Source: a halophilic archaeon
Lineage (GTDB): Archaea; Halobacteriota; Halobacteria; Halobacteriales; Haladaptataceae
Length of the DNA: 64,000 bases
NCBI GenBank assembly: GCA_003298465.1
Contig: QNGA01000001.1
Location: 1,426,001-1,490,000 of the forward strand
Reading direction: 5' to 3'
In this document: in pieces, positions 16,700-24,469 of the stretch
Numbering within the stretch: position 1 is the stretch's first letter
Layout: each line of letters starts with the position of its first letter
Translations under genes and position numbers: made by a program
Notes under the pieces: model-generated
What the model saw: only the letters and a program-made list of their open reading frames with translations
Databases searched by the model: none
What the model was told of the DNA's origin: nothing

Positions 16700-16942
16700 T
16701 TAAGTATCGCCGTCGTGGCGGTGGCCGAGCAGGAGCGCGACGACGTTGAGCGCGAGCAACAGGAGAAACGTCTGGAGCTGGCTGGGCGATTCGAGACCGG
16801 TGGCGAGCAACGGAACGTACATGAACGGGAGCGCGATTGCGGCCCAGAATCCGACGAACCGGACGGGCGCAGGTACCGAGCGCATCGTCTCGGCGTCGTC
16901 CTCGTCGTCGTCCCCGTCCATCGTGTCGGTGATAGTCGACAT
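16700..16942 (-). CDS. small membrane protein with two transmembrane segments, 80 aa
   Basis: The 80-residue protein has an acidic N-terminus (TDTMDGDDDEDDAETM) followed by two hydrophobic spans, FVGFWAAIALPFMYVPLLAT and LQTFLLLLALNVVALLLG, and a His-rich tail (GHRHDGDT). Both ends should face the same side. Family and function are not recognised. A GTTAAAAC-type AT-rich stretch upstream (16985-17010) may hold its promoter. Confidence 0.7.
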   Translation of the reverse strand: MSTITDTMDGDDDEDDAETMRSVPAPVRFVGFWAAIALPFMYVPLLATGLESPSQLQTFLLLLALNVVALLLGHRHDGDT

Positions 16943-17057
16943 ACTCCGTACGCGGAGAGACGGTCTCCCGCGCCTTCATTATTGAGTGGTTAAAACGGTT
17001 AGAAGTAACTAACGAGGCGTCAGGTGCTCCGAAACGGTTATCGGTCGGGACGACGGC

Positions 17058-17321
17058 CTACTCGAAGACCGGACTGTCGTCTTCCAGGTTCTCGATGTCG
17101 TCGGCGACCGTCCGAACCTGCTCGGGGAACAGCGCGACCTGCACCTCGTTGCCCTCGTCGTCCTCGAACACCAGTTTCACGCGCTTGTCGCCGAACTCGC
17201 GCGCTTCGGCCGTCTCCACGTCGAACAGCTTCGCGGTCCCGGTCTTGTTCGACGGACCGACGTTCCGAATCGCGCCGTCTTTCAGTTCCACCATGAAGTC
17301 GTCGACGAGCAGGTTGAGCAT
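17058..17321 (-). CDS. conserved-type haloarchaeal protein of unknown function, 87 aa
   Basis: The 87-residue acidic protein alternates short strands (FMVELKDGAIRNVG, RVKLVFEDDEGNEVQVALFP) and a C-terminal helix (EQVRTVADDIENLE). It has no cysteine, signal or membrane segment. It looks like a small beta-rich cytosolic domain. I do not recognise the family. The start could be the first ATG or the internal ATG at residue 10; the first is used because the upstream residues continue the same acidic pattern. Confidence 0.65.
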   Translation of the reverse strand: MLNLLVDDFMVELKDGAIRNVGPSNKTGTAKLFDVETAEAREFGDKRVKLVFEDDEGNEVQVALFPEQVRTVADDIENLEDDSPVFE

Positions 17322-17348
17322 ACCGGCGATACGGCCCGGATACTTTAA

Positions 17349-17960
17349 TCACCACGGGACCGCCGCCGCGAGGGACGGGAGGACGGTCCGCCACGCGGCC
17401 TCGCCGCCGAAGCCGTAGGCGAACACGAGCGCCGCCGGGAGCGCGCCGGCCGCCGCCGCGCGCGCGAACGACGTGTCGTGGACCTCCCGCGTGCCGACGA
17501 CGAGCAGGGCCGTCCCGTAGGCCGCACAGAGGAGTCGCAGTTCAGGCACGGGAACGCCGGCGAGCAGGCATGGAGCGGTCGAGTAGCCGATGACCTGCAC
17601 CGTCTCGCTGACGCCGGCGCGGTCCGGGACGAGCGCCATCAACAGCAGCGTCTGTAACGCCGCCGTCAGGTGGAGGGCGGCGGGTGCGACGAACAGGCCC
17701 ACGAGCGCGAGGACGAACAGCGCCGACAGCAGCGGGTCGCCGGCCAGTTCCGGCACGTCGACGTCGCCGACCGCGATGCGGGTCGCCGCCGCGACGACCG
17801 TCACGGCCACGCCGAACACCAGCCCCGGAGCCTGGTCGCCGGGCGCGACTCCGGTGCGGAAGAACCGCCGCGGGCGGACCAGCACTTCGACCCACGCGCG
17901 AGCGACCGCCACCGGACCGCGGTCCCGTCCGCCGCGCGGATTCTCGACCCACTGAGTCAT
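17349..17960 (-). CDS. Yip1-domain-like membrane protein
   Basis: The 203-residue protein has about five hydrophobic segments after a polar N-terminus that contains the Yip1-type RPRRFF motif (residues about 31-36). Segments include GLVFGVAVTVVAAAT, LLSALFVLALVGLFVAPAAL and AAAGALPAALVFAYGFG. Yip1-like proteins in prokaryotes are membrane proteins of unsettled role. Its ATG lies seven bases after the stop of thymidine kinase, so the two genes share a transcript. The longer upstream frame overlaps the kinase gene and was rejected. Confidence 0.78.
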   Translation of the reverse strand: MTQWVENPRGGRDRGPVAVARAWVEVLVRPRRFFRTGVAPGDQAPGLVFGVAVTVVAAATRIAVGDVDVPELAGDPLLSALFVLALVGLFVAPAALHLTAALQTLLLMALVPDRAGVSETVQVIGYSTAPCLLAGVPVPELRLLCAAYGTALLVVGTREVHDTSFARAAAAGALPAALVFAYGFGGEAAWRTVLPSLAAAVPW

Positions 17961-17967
17961 ACGCGGA

Positions 17968-18555
17968 CTAGTCGGTCCGGAGGGTATGACAGTTCCGACA
18001 TCGCGCCTCGTAGGACTCCTCCGCGCCGACGAGGATGGTCGGGTCGTCGACGTGGGCGGGTTCGCCGTCGATGAGTCGCTGGTTGCGCGTCGCCGGTTCG
18101 CCGCACTTCGCACAGATCGCCTGGTACTTCTCGACGTACTCGGCCAGCGCGACGAGCTGTGGCAGGGGTTCGAACGGTTCGCCGCGGAACGTCTGGTCCG
18201 TCCCGGAGACGACGACCCGGCGACCGTCGTCCGCGAGGAAGTCGCAGACCGAGACGAGCTCGTCGGAGAAGAAGTTCGCCTCGTCGACGGCCACGACCTC
18301 CTCGCCGTTCAGCGCGTCGGCGATCGCCCAGACGCCGTCGCCCTCCGGTTCGACGACCGTCGCCTCCCACGACCGGCCGTTGTGCGTGCCGACCGTATCC
18401 TCGCCGTATCGGTCGTCCAGGTCCGGCTTGAACACGGCGACCGACTGGCCGGCTATCTCCGCGCGCCGGAGTCGCCGGAGCAGTTCCTCGGTCTTCCCGG
18501 AGAACATGCAACCGGTGACGACCTCGACCCACCCGCTGTTCGTTATCTTGTGCAT
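17968..18555 (-). CDS. tdk: thymidine kinase
   Basis: The 195-residue enzyme phosphorylates thymidine (and deoxyuridine) with ATP for nucleotide salvage. It has the type II TK signature: Walker A GCMFSGKTEELLRRLRR (about 15-31), Walker B/catalytic region VVAVDEANFF, the lid-type GTDQTFRGEPFEP, and two zinc-binding CxxC pairs (CAKC and CRNC) near the C-terminus. The start at MHKITNSGWVEV was chosen because the preceding five codons are not family-like. It leads an operon with the Yip1-like gene. Confidence 0.95.
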   Translation of the reverse strand: MHKITNSGWVEVVTGCMFSGKTEELLRRLRRAEIAGQSVAVFKPDLDDRYGEDTVGTHNGRSWEATVVEPEGDGVWAIADALNGEEVVAVDEANFFSDELVSVCDFLADDGRRVVVSGTDQTFRGEPFEPLPQLVALAEYVEKYQAICAKCGEPATRNQRLIDGEPAHVDDPTILVGAEESYEARCRNCHTLRTD

Positions 18556-18741
18556 ACCCGAGTGGCGCACAGGACTCCGTCAAAAGGGTTGCCGATTCGA
18601 GGCGAGCGCGGCCGTCGGGGGTCTCCCGGACCCGGGACGAACCGACCTCGTCCGCCCGTCGTCGAGGCGTTCCGCGGGACAGTCGGCCCCGCCGACCGCG
18701 ACCCCAACATTCACACCCCCGAACCGCCAACGTCACTGCGT

Positions 18742-18978
18742 ATGTCCAAGATAGAGGTGACCCTTCCCGACCGGATCAACGACGACATCGACCGCCTCGT
18801 CGACCAGGGCGAGTTCGTGAATCGGGAGCAGGCCGTCGAAGAACTGCTCTCGATGGGCGTCTCGACCTACAACGTGACCGAGGAGACGACGACGGAGGAC
18901 GAGGAACTGTTCACGCAGACCGTCGACGACCAGGACCCCGCGATGCAGGACGAGCCGAACGACGACTACGGGTTCTGA
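18742..18978 (+). CDS. ribbon-helix-helix (CopG-type) small regulator, 78 aa
   Basis: The 78-residue protein begins KIEVTLPDRINDDIDRLVDQ, then EFVNREQAVEELLSMG, the classic ribbon-helix-helix arrangement of one strand and two helices that forms a DNA-binding dimer. The rest (about 45-78) is acidic and Thr-rich. It has no adjacent toxin gene, so it is more likely a stand-alone transcription regulator than an antitoxin. The target is unknown. Confidence 0.78.
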   Translation: MSKIEVTLPDRINDDIDRLVDQGEFVNREQAVEELLSMGVSTYNVTEETTTEDEELFTQTVDDQDPAMQDEPNDDYGF

Positions 18979-19065
18979 ATCGCGAGTCCCGACCGTCGAC
19001 GTCGTCCGGCGCTCCCGGGGGCCGTGGCGGGACGCGATTTCGTGCGGCGCCGCCGGCCGCTCGAA

Positions 19066-19362
19066 TCAGGCGGTGAACTGCTCCAGGGTCTCGAACACCT
19101 TCCGGCCCTTCCGCGTCGCCAGTTCCGACGGCGGCGCGGTCCGGTACGCCAGTTCGGCTTCCGTCTCGTCCGACTCGGGGCGGTCCCCGACGACTGCGAC
19201 CAGCATCCCGCGCGTCGTGCGAAGCTTGATGCCGTCCTCGGTCTCCGTCGCACTGAGTCCCTTCAGCGACCGCTGCACGCGGTCGCGAGCGTCTGCCGCG
19301 TCTATCGTGAGCGCGACCGCGGCGAACTCCGGTCGCTCTCGTACCGTTTCGAGTTCGATCAT
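19066..19362 (-). CDS. uncharacterised small protein, 98 aa
   Basis: The 98-residue protein starts MIELETVRERPEFAAVALTI and contains RDRVQRSLKG and RKGRKVFETLEQF. It looks like an alpha/beta domain without cysteine or hydrophobic span. I considered KEOPS Pcc1 because of length and strand pattern, but the Pcc1 signature residues are absent and a clear Pcc1 is encoded at 26705. The function is unknown. Confidence 0.6.
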   Translation of the reverse strand: MIELETVRERPEFAAVALTIDAADARDRVQRSLKGLSATETEDGIKLRTTRGMLVAVVGDRPESDETEAELAYRTAPPSELATRKGRKVFETLEQFTA

Positions 19363-19428
19363 GTCTGACTGTCGACGAGGCGACGTGGGTAGGTCGACGC
19401 GATTCGTGAAAACCGTGTGGGGTGGTAC

Positions 19429-20010
19429 CTACTTCTGGGCACCGACGTTCTCGGTGCTCTCGAACGACGCGGGGCAGGGCTCTATCTTCGCGTAGCGGAC
19501 GGTTTGCCGGCCGAGCGTGACGACCCGGTCCCGGAGTTCCTCGTCCGCGAACTCGCCGCCCGAGACCGCGCTGTGCGAGCGCGGCACGGCGGCCTGGTAG
19601 GGCAGCACCCAGGCGTCGAGCGCCCGGCAGACCGACCGCAGGTGGTCCATCGCGGTGACGGGGAAGCGACCGCCGGACACCGCGAGCAGGCTCACCGTCT
19701 TGCTCTCGAACTCGTCGAAGCCGCAGTAGTCCAGCGCGGTCTTCAGCACCGACGAGTAGGAGCCGTGGTACATCGGCGTCCCGAGGACGACGGCGTCGGC
19801 CTCGCGCACCCGCCTCGTGAGTTCCGGAGCGTCGCCCGCCTCGTCCTCGTCGGCGTCGAACAGCGGGAGGTCGAACTCCCGGAGGTCGAGCAGCTCGGCG
19901 GTCCCGCCCGCCTCTTCGACGCCCGCGGCGGCGTGTTCCAGTGCGGTTCGCGTGACGCTGGCGTCCCGGAGACTGCCGCAGATAGCGACGACGTGTGGCT
20001 GGTTCGGCAT
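19429..20010 (-). CDS. NADPH-dependent FMN reductase family flavoprotein
   Basis: The 193-residue protein has the flavodoxin-like fold of the FMN reductase family: AICGSLRDASVTRTALEHA (about 9-27) for phosphate binding, LGTPMYHGSYSSVLKTALDY (about 74-93) and SGGRFPVTAMDHLRSV. It should reduce FMN or quinone-like or azo substrates with NAD(P)H in the cytosol. The start at MPNQPHVVAICGS is family-typical. MutY lies just upstream on the same strand with a 53-base gap; co-transcription is possible, but a functional link is not evident. Confidence 0.88.
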   Translation of the reverse strand: MPNQPHVVAICGSLRDASVTRTALEHAAAGVEEAGGTAELLDLREFDLPLFDADEDEAGDAPELTRRVREADAVVLGTPMYHGSYSSVLKTALDYCGFDEFESKTVSLLAVSGGRFPVTAMDHLRSVCRALDAWVLPYQAAVPRSHSAVSGGEFADEELRDRVVTLGRQTVRYAKIEPCPASFESTENVGAQK

Positions 20011-20063
20011 GGGTGGACGTGTGGGCGGTAGCCGAATATAGCTTGTCGCACGGCGTTCCGCGC

Positions 20064-20987
20064 CTACCGCCGGAGTCGCGCGACGGTCGCGCTCTCGCCG
20101 TCGTCCTCGCGTCGCTCGACCTCGACGAGGCCGTCCCGTTCGAGGTCCGCGAGGAGGTCCCGGAGCCACTCGGCCCCGGTGTCGCCGCCGTAGTCGACCC
20201 GGACGCGCGGGCCGAGTTTCGAGAGCGGGAGTTCGTCGTACTCCTTCAGCGCGGAGACGACGCGCCCGCGGAACTGCCGGCGACTCCCCTCGAAGGAGGG
20301 CTGGGTCGGCACGTCCGGCGCGGTGAAATCGCCCGTCTGGTAGGCGTGACACCACTCGCGCCACGGACAGGCCGCCTCGTCGCAGGCGGGCGTCTTCTCG
20401 CAGGCGACGCCGCCGAGTTCCATGACGGCGTTGTTCCACACCCGCGACTCGCCGTCGGGCATCAGTTCGCGCGCCGCTGCCTCGAACGCCGCGTCGTCGT
20501 CCGGCACGTCGAACGCGCGGTAGAGCACGCGCTTGACGTTCGTGTCGACGACGGCGTCGCCCGCGTCGAACGCGAAGGAGGCGACGGCGTTGGCCGTGTA
20601 GGGACCGACGCCCTGCAAGTTCTGCAGTTCCCCGGGCGTCTCGGGAAACTCGCCGTCGTACTCCGAGACGACCTGTCCGGCGGCCTCGTGGAGGTACTTC
20701 GCGCGGTTGTTGTACCCCAGCGAGTGGTCGGTCCAGAAGCCGACCACGTCGGCCCGGTCCGCCGCGGCGAGGGCCTCGACGGTCGGCCAGCGGTCGAGGA
20801 ACGCCTCCCAGGCGGTGACGACCCGCCCCAGTTGCGTCTGCTGGCTCATCACCTCCGAAACGAGAATCTCGTAGGGGTCGTCGGTCTCGCGCCACGGGAA
20901 CGCGCGGTGGTCGTCCTCGTACCACGAGACCAGCGCCGTCCGCACCGCGTCGCGGTCGCCCGGGAGCGACCAGTCCGCTTCGGTCAT
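20064..20987 (-). CDS. mutY: A/G-specific adenine DNA glycosylase
   Basis: The 307-residue enzyme removes adenine mispaired with 8-oxoguanine. It has the helix-hairpin-helix (LQGVGPYTANAVASFAF, about 124-140), catalytic E45 (SEVMSQQTQ) and D148 (VVDTNVKR), and four cysteines for the iron-sulfur cluster: C196, C202, C207 and C213. Their spacing is X5-X4-X5 instead of the X6-X2-X5 usual in bacterial MutY. The C-terminal part (about 225-307) is short compared with the bacterial NUDIX-like domain and ends in a winged-helix-like segment (WLRDLLADLERDGLVEVERR). Confidence 0.93.
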   Translation of the reverse strand: MTEADWSLPGDRDAVRTALVSWYEDDHRAFPWRETDDPYEILVSEVMSQQTQLGRVVTAWEAFLDRWPTVEALAAADRADVVGFWTDHSLGYNNRAKYLHEAAGQVVSEYDGEFPETPGELQNLQGVGPYTANAVASFAFDAGDAVVDTNVKRVLYRAFDVPDDDAAFEAAARELMPDGESRVWNNAVMELGGVACEKTPACDEAACPWREWCHAYQTGDFTAPDVPTQPSFEGSRRQFRGRVVSALKEYDELPLSKLGPRVRVDYGGDTGAEWLRDLLADLERDGLVEVERREDDGESATVARLRR

Positions 20988-21170
20988 CGTCGGCGTTACG
21001 GACGGGACCGGTTTACGGATAGCGGTTCGACCGCGCTCGCCGCGTGCCGAGCGACCGTCCGACCGCCCGACCGGCCGACGATCCGCGGTTCCGGTCGGCG
21101 CCGCGCCAGCGCGTGCGGCGTTGCTCCCCCGTCAAAACTATGAACGTTCCCGTCCCTGTTCCGGACGACC

Positions 21171-21536
21171 GTGGACGAAACTCGGGAGGAGTTCGTCGAC
21201 GAGCTGCGGTCGCGAGTCGGGCCGGCACTGCGCGGCGTCACCATCTACGACGACGGCGAGTACCGGTCGCTCTACGAGCGCGACGACGTCGAGGGACGGT
21301 ACGAGTCGGCCGACCTGCGGCGGCTCCACCGCGAGTCGCTACTGGGCGACGGAGCCCGCGAGGACGCCGAGAACGTGCTCCGAACCGGTCGCCTCAACGT
21401 CGCCATCTACGCGTTCGACCAGGCGGTGTTGCTCCAGTTCCCCGCCGAGCCGGGCGCGCTGTTCGTCCACTTCGACGACGAGGCGGTGCCGCTGCTGGCC
21501 GTGGTCGAACAGTGCTCGCAGTGGCTCGAACGGTAG
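21171..21536 (+). CDS. haloarchaeal conserved-type protein, 121 aa
   Basis: The 121-residue acidic protein starts at a GTG. It contains GVTIYDDGEYRSLYERDDV, a helical segment LRRLHRESLLGDGAREDAEN and a beta-rich C-terminal half (NVAIYAFDQAVLLQF, GALFVHFDDEAVPLL). This resembles a small sensor-like alpha/beta domain found widely in haloarchaea. It has no DNA-binding or catalytic motif. A TATA-like AAAACTATG about 30 bases upstream supports the start. The function is not known. Confidence 0.7.
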   Translation: MDETREEFVDELRSRVGPALRGVTIYDDGEYRSLYERDDVEGRYESADLRRLHRESLLGDGAREDAENVLRTGRLNVAIYAFDQAVLLQFPAEPGALFVHFDDEAVPLLAVVEQCSQWLER

Positions 21537-21546
21537 TCCGCCGCCC

Positions 21547-21999
21547 TCACCACGACCCTCCGAATCCTCCGTCGGGCAGTCGTTCGAGGAGAACGCGGTA
21601 GAACGGCTCGAACCCGCAGTAGCCGCTCGGAGCCGAGACGCAGACGGAGACGTTCGTGATTCGATAGAGACCGTCCGGGAGGTCCCGTTCGGTCGCCCAG
21701 AGGATGCTTCGTCGCGTTCGACCGGCGCGGTATCGCACGAACTGGTATCGGTAGAGCGTCGCTCGCTCGCCGAAGCAGTCCGGCTCCGTCGGCCCGAACG
21801 TCCCCCGAACCCGCACGAGCAGCAGCACGTCGTCGACGTTCGGGTCGGGTCCGGAGGTGGTCACGTCGCAGGTGTACGCGAACGCCCGTCGCGGCGTCCC
21901 GGCGTCCGTCTCGCCCGCGGCGACTCCCGGAGCCGCGAGTCCGCTCCCCGCGGCTGCTATCCGCCGGAGGACGGTTCGACGTGTGGGCGTGTCCGTCAT
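21547..21999 (-). CDS. Tat-exported protein of unknown function, 150 aa
   Basis: The 150-residue protein starts with a twin-arginine signal (TRRTVLRRIAAAGSGLAAPG). The mature part contains four cysteines (YTCDV, PDCFGE, SVCVS, GYCGF) and ends FGGSW. The cysteines suggest disulfide bonds outside the cell. No family is recognised. The ATG immediately before the signal peptide was taken; the frame continues upstream without a signal-like start. Confidence 0.65.
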   Translation of the reverse strand: MTDTPTRRTVLRRIAAAGSGLAAPGVAAGETDAGTPRRAFAYTCDVTTSGPDPNVDDVLLLVRVRGTFGPTEPDCFGERATLYRYQFVRYRAGRTRRSILWATERDLPDGLYRITNVSVCVSAPSGYCGFEPFYRVLLERLPDGGFGGSW

Positions 22000-22078
22000 C
22001 GGTTCCTCCGTCGCCGTTCGGCCGCAGTACGGTCGACGAAGTATTAGCGATTGGGGGCCAGCCGACCGGCGAGAATCG

Positions 22079-22510
22079 TCACCGCGGTGCGACCGTTCCG
22101 GAACGACCGGCGTAGCTCGCACCGACCGCGGCACCGACCGCGGACGCAATCAGTCCCACGGGGAGACCACCGAACAGCAACGCAGTGGCCAGCGGGACCG
22201 AGGCGAAGCCCAGCGCGTACGCGACGACGGGAGCGGTGACGACGAACGCAGCAGTGCCGACGACGAGCGCGCCGAGCGCGGCGACGGTGCGCGGCGAGGG
22301 CTCGCCGTATCGGGCCTGCTGCTCTCGATAGGAAAGGCCGCCGTACGTCAGTCCGGCGGCGAGGACGCCCGCGACGAGAGCGACGGGGAGAGAGACCAGC
22401 AGCGCCGGCCAGACGTACGGGGTGAGCAGTTCCGTGGCGACGACGAGGCCGACCAGGAATCCGACGCCCCCGACCAGCAGGGAGACGATAGCCCTCGCAT
22501 AGGTGTTCAT
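22079..22510 (-). CDS. small multi-spanning membrane protein, 143 aa
   Basis: The 143-residue protein has four hydrophobic segments (AIVSLLVGGVGFLVGLVVA, WPALLVSLPVALVAGVLAAG, VAALGALVVGTAAFVVTAP, LFGGLPVGLIASAVGAAVG). A loop after the second reads SYREQQARYGEPSPR. It is Ala/Gly/Val-rich and has no catalytic motif. It is encoded head-to-tail with the Tat protein gene 79 bases away. The function is unknown. Confidence 0.68.
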   Translation of the reverse strand: MNTYARAIVSLLVGGVGFLVGLVVATELLTPYVWPALLVSLPVALVAGVLAAGLTYGGLSYREQQARYGEPSPRTVAALGALVVGTAAFVVTAPVVAYALGFASVPLATALLFGGLPVGLIASAVGAAVGASYAGRSGTVAPR

Positions 22511-22583
22511 ACGAGTACCGACGGGATCTGAAACAATATACCCGTCGGCTGGTTCTCTCCCGACGAGAACCGCGAGGGGCCGG

Positions 22584-22653
22584 TGGATTATTGAACGCGA
22601 CCGAGAGTGTCCTACGCATGCAGATTACGGCAGTAGCTCACACGGGTTGTGAG
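22584..22653 (+). promoter_or_regulatory. promoter and hairpin-forming repeat before Bat-like gene 1
   Basis: A TATA-like GATTATTG (22585-22592) predicts a start near 22615. The leader then contains CTCACA-N5-TGTGAG (22637-22653), a repeat that ends one base before the ATG at 22655. In RNA it would form a hairpin next to the start codon; in DNA it could be an operator. Both readings are inference. Confidence 0.45.
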
Positions 22654-22671
22654 TATGAGCGTCGTCGCTGA
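22618..22671 (+). CDS. possible 17-codon upstream ORF overlapping Bat-like gene 1
   Basis: The first ATG downstream of the predicted transcription start opens a 17-residue frame (MQITAVAHTGCEYERRR) that overlaps the start of the Bat-like gene in another frame and ends inside it. Its ATG is at leaderless spacing from the TATA element. It could modulate translation of the regulator. The peptide is too short to judge by composition, so this is tentative. Confidence 0.3.
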   Translation: MQITAVAHTGCEYERRR

Positions 22672-23311
22672 ACTGTTCGTCTCCGCAGACCACTTCGTGC
22701 TGGCCGACGGTCTGCGGGCGGCCCCCGAGATGGTCCTCGAGTGCGAACTCCTCGTTCCAGTGCGGAATCGAAAGGTTCCGTACGTCTGGGCGGAGGGCGG
22801 CGACCACGCAGCGTTCGTCGACGCGGCGAGAGACGACCCTACCGTCGAGCGCATCGAGCAGACCGCCGAGCTTCAGGACGGCGTCCTCTACAGGGTTCGC
22901 TGGTCCGGCAACGACCTCTTTCGTGCAATCGACGGCGGTGACGCGACGATTCTCCAGGCGAAGGGGTCGGTCGACGAGTGGTTCCTCAAGGTCCGCTCCG
23001 ATTCCCGGGCGTCGCTGCGGCAGTTCCAAGAGCACTGTCACGAGCGGGGCATCAACTTCGAGTTGGAGCGACTCGTTAGTCTCACCGAACCCAAGATGGG
23101 TCAGTACGACGTGACGCCGAAACAGCGGGAGGCCATCCTCACGGCGCTCGAACTGGGGTACTTCGACACCCCGCGGGCGGGAACCCTCGAAGACGTCGCG
23201 GCGAAACTGGAGATATCGAACCGCGCCGCCTCCGAGCGGTTGCGTCGCGGGCTCACTAACTTAGTCACGAACACCCTGTCGATTGGACAATATTTGGATT
23301 CCGACGCCTAG
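22655..23311 (+). CDS. Bat-like HTH-10 domain transcription regulator 1
   Basis: The 218-residue protein has the layout of haloarchaeal bacterio-opsin-activator-like regulators: an N-terminal sensor-like half (ELFVSADHFVLADGLRA, YRVRWSGNDLFRAI) and a C-terminal HTH-10 domain (about 155-210) with TPKQREAILTALELGYFDTP, then VAAKLEISNRAASERLRRGL. It should bind DNA in response to an unknown signal. The start is the ATG directly after the hairpin repeat; a GTG two codons earlier lies inside the repeat. A second Bat-like gene follows in the same direction. Confidence 0.85.
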   Translation: MSVVAELFVSADHFVLADGLRAAPEMVLECELLVPVRNRKVPYVWAEGGDHAAFVDAARDDPTVERIEQTAELQDGVLYRVRWSGNDLFRAIDGGDATILQAKGSVDEWFLKVRSDSRASLRQFQEHCHERGINFELERLVSLTEPKMGQYDVTPKQREAILTALELGYFDTPRAGTLEDVAAKLEISNRAASERLRRGLTNLVTNTLSIGQYLDSDA

Positions 23312-23370
23312 TTTCTCGAATCTGTAAATAACACATCCCTCTCATAAATACTTTCATAGTATCTCTGGAG

Positions 23371-23437
23371 GTTATAAACACCTTCGTCTCACGAAGGGTC
23401 GAATCTATCCATCTGATTCCAATCATTACCGGTAATG
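23371..23437 (+). promoter_or_regulatory. promoter and 14-base palindrome at Bat-like gene 2 start
   Basis: TATA-like GTTATAAAC (23371-23379) predicts transcription from about 23402. The perfect palindrome CATTACCGGTAATG lies at 23424-23437 and its last three bases are the ATG start codon. A protein bound here could repress elongation or initiation. Autoregulation by the encoded HTH protein is a natural guess but untested. Confidence 0.5.
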
Positions 23438-24103
23438 CGCGGGACGAAAGCAGAGATGCAGGTATCGGCCGAAGAGTTGGCACTGGGGGAAACGGTACGG
23501 GAGCTTCCGGACCTGTCGGTCGAGATCGAACGAATCGTCGCGCACGGCGGCGACTGGGCGATGCCGTTCGCGTGGATGTTCGGACACGACCAGGACGCGG
23601 TCGCGTCGGCGCTGGCCGACGACCCCAGCCTCGACGGGTTCGACCTGGTCGCGACGGTCGGGGACGAACAGTTCTATCGGGTGGAGTGGAGCGAGGCGGT
23701 CGAATCGTTCGTCGAGAACGTGACCGCCGAAGGAATCGTCCTGGACGTCTGGGCGACCGAGCAGCAGTGGAACTTCCGCGTGCTGTTTCCCGATCGGGAG
23801 TCGCTGTCCAGGACCTACGACCGGTGCCGTGATGCGGGATGGGGGCTCGCCGTCTCGACGATCTCCCAGTTCTGCGACGCTCGACAGCGCCGCTTCGGAT
23901 TGACGGACGAACAGCAGCGGACGCTCGCGCTCGCGCTCCAGAGCGGCTACTACGACGTTCCGCGGGACGCCGACACCATGGTCCTCGCGGACGAACTCGG
24001 CATCTCCCACCAGGCGGTCTCCGAGCGGATGCGACGCGCCCACGAGACGCTGGTCGAGAACACGCTCTCCTCCGGACGGGGCTTCGACGCGCCCGTCGTG
24101 TGA
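23435..24103 (+). CDS. Bat-like HTH-10 domain transcription regulator 2
   Basis: The 222-residue protein has an N-terminal alpha/beta half (ERIVAHGGDWAMPFAWMFG, FYRVEWSEAVESFV) and a C-terminal HTH-10 domain with LTDEQQRTLALALQSGYYDV and LADELGISHQAVSERMRRAH, ending in a short Ser/Gly tail. It is a distant paralogue of the regulator just upstream. A second ATG seven codons in (MQVSAEEL) is also possible; if the palindrome over the first ATG is a working operator, the downstream start would leave it in the leader. The signal and targets are unknown. Confidence 0.85.
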   Translation: MRGTKAEMQVSAEELALGETVRELPDLSVEIERIVAHGGDWAMPFAWMFGHDQDAVASALADDPSLDGFDLVATVGDEQFYRVEWSEAVESFVENVTAEGIVLDVWATEQQWNFRVLFPDRESLSRTYDRCRDAGWGLAVSTISQFCDARQRRFGLTDEQQRTLALALQSGYYDVPRDADTMVLADELGISHQAVSERMRRAHETLVENTLSSGRGFDAPVV

Positions 24104-24212
24104 CGGCAGCGCGGCGGACGACCGGTGTCGCTCATCGCAGCCCCACCGCACGCGCTCGGACCCACGCGCGCTCGGGGGACTTTACGACTGGAGCGCCAAC
24201 TGCCGGAGAGAC

Positions 24213-24330
24213 GTGGCAACGCTCACCCCCGACTTCGCGGACCGTCGGCCGTCGTCGCCGGCGGTAGCTCCGGCGTCGGCCGGGCCGTCGCGCTGGCGTT
24301 CGACGACGACGGTCGACGGTCCACGGTCGA
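24213..24330 (+). pseudogene. 5' remnant of a short-chain dehydrogenase gene (frameshifted, truncated)
   Basis: A GTG at 24213 opens with VATLTPDFADR. The typical SDR start then continues in another frame as SAVVAGGSSGVGRAVALAF followed by DDDG, containing the GGSSGVGR nucleotide-binding motif. One missing base near 24243 would explain the frame change. Nothing resembling the rest of an SDR (YxxxK region) follows. A TATA-like CTTTACGA at 24180-24187 is at leaderless spacing, so the promoter end of the old gene appears preserved. This also accounts for much of the gap 24104-24469. Confidence 0.55.
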
Positions 24331-24469
24331 CGGTCGCCCGGTGCTCCTTCGGCTCTCTCGGTTTCCGCGCTTCGAGAGTTCCGAACCGGCCTTATCAAGG
24401 GCGGATATCTGAACGAGAAAGTTGTCCGCTCTCCGCTACGATAGTCCGATAGAGAGTGGCGATTCACCG

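Noticed and set aside
19066..19362. KEOPS Pcc1 identity for the 98-residue protein
   Set aside because: The length fits but the Pcc1 signature is missing, and a clear Pcc1 is present in the rps15 operon.
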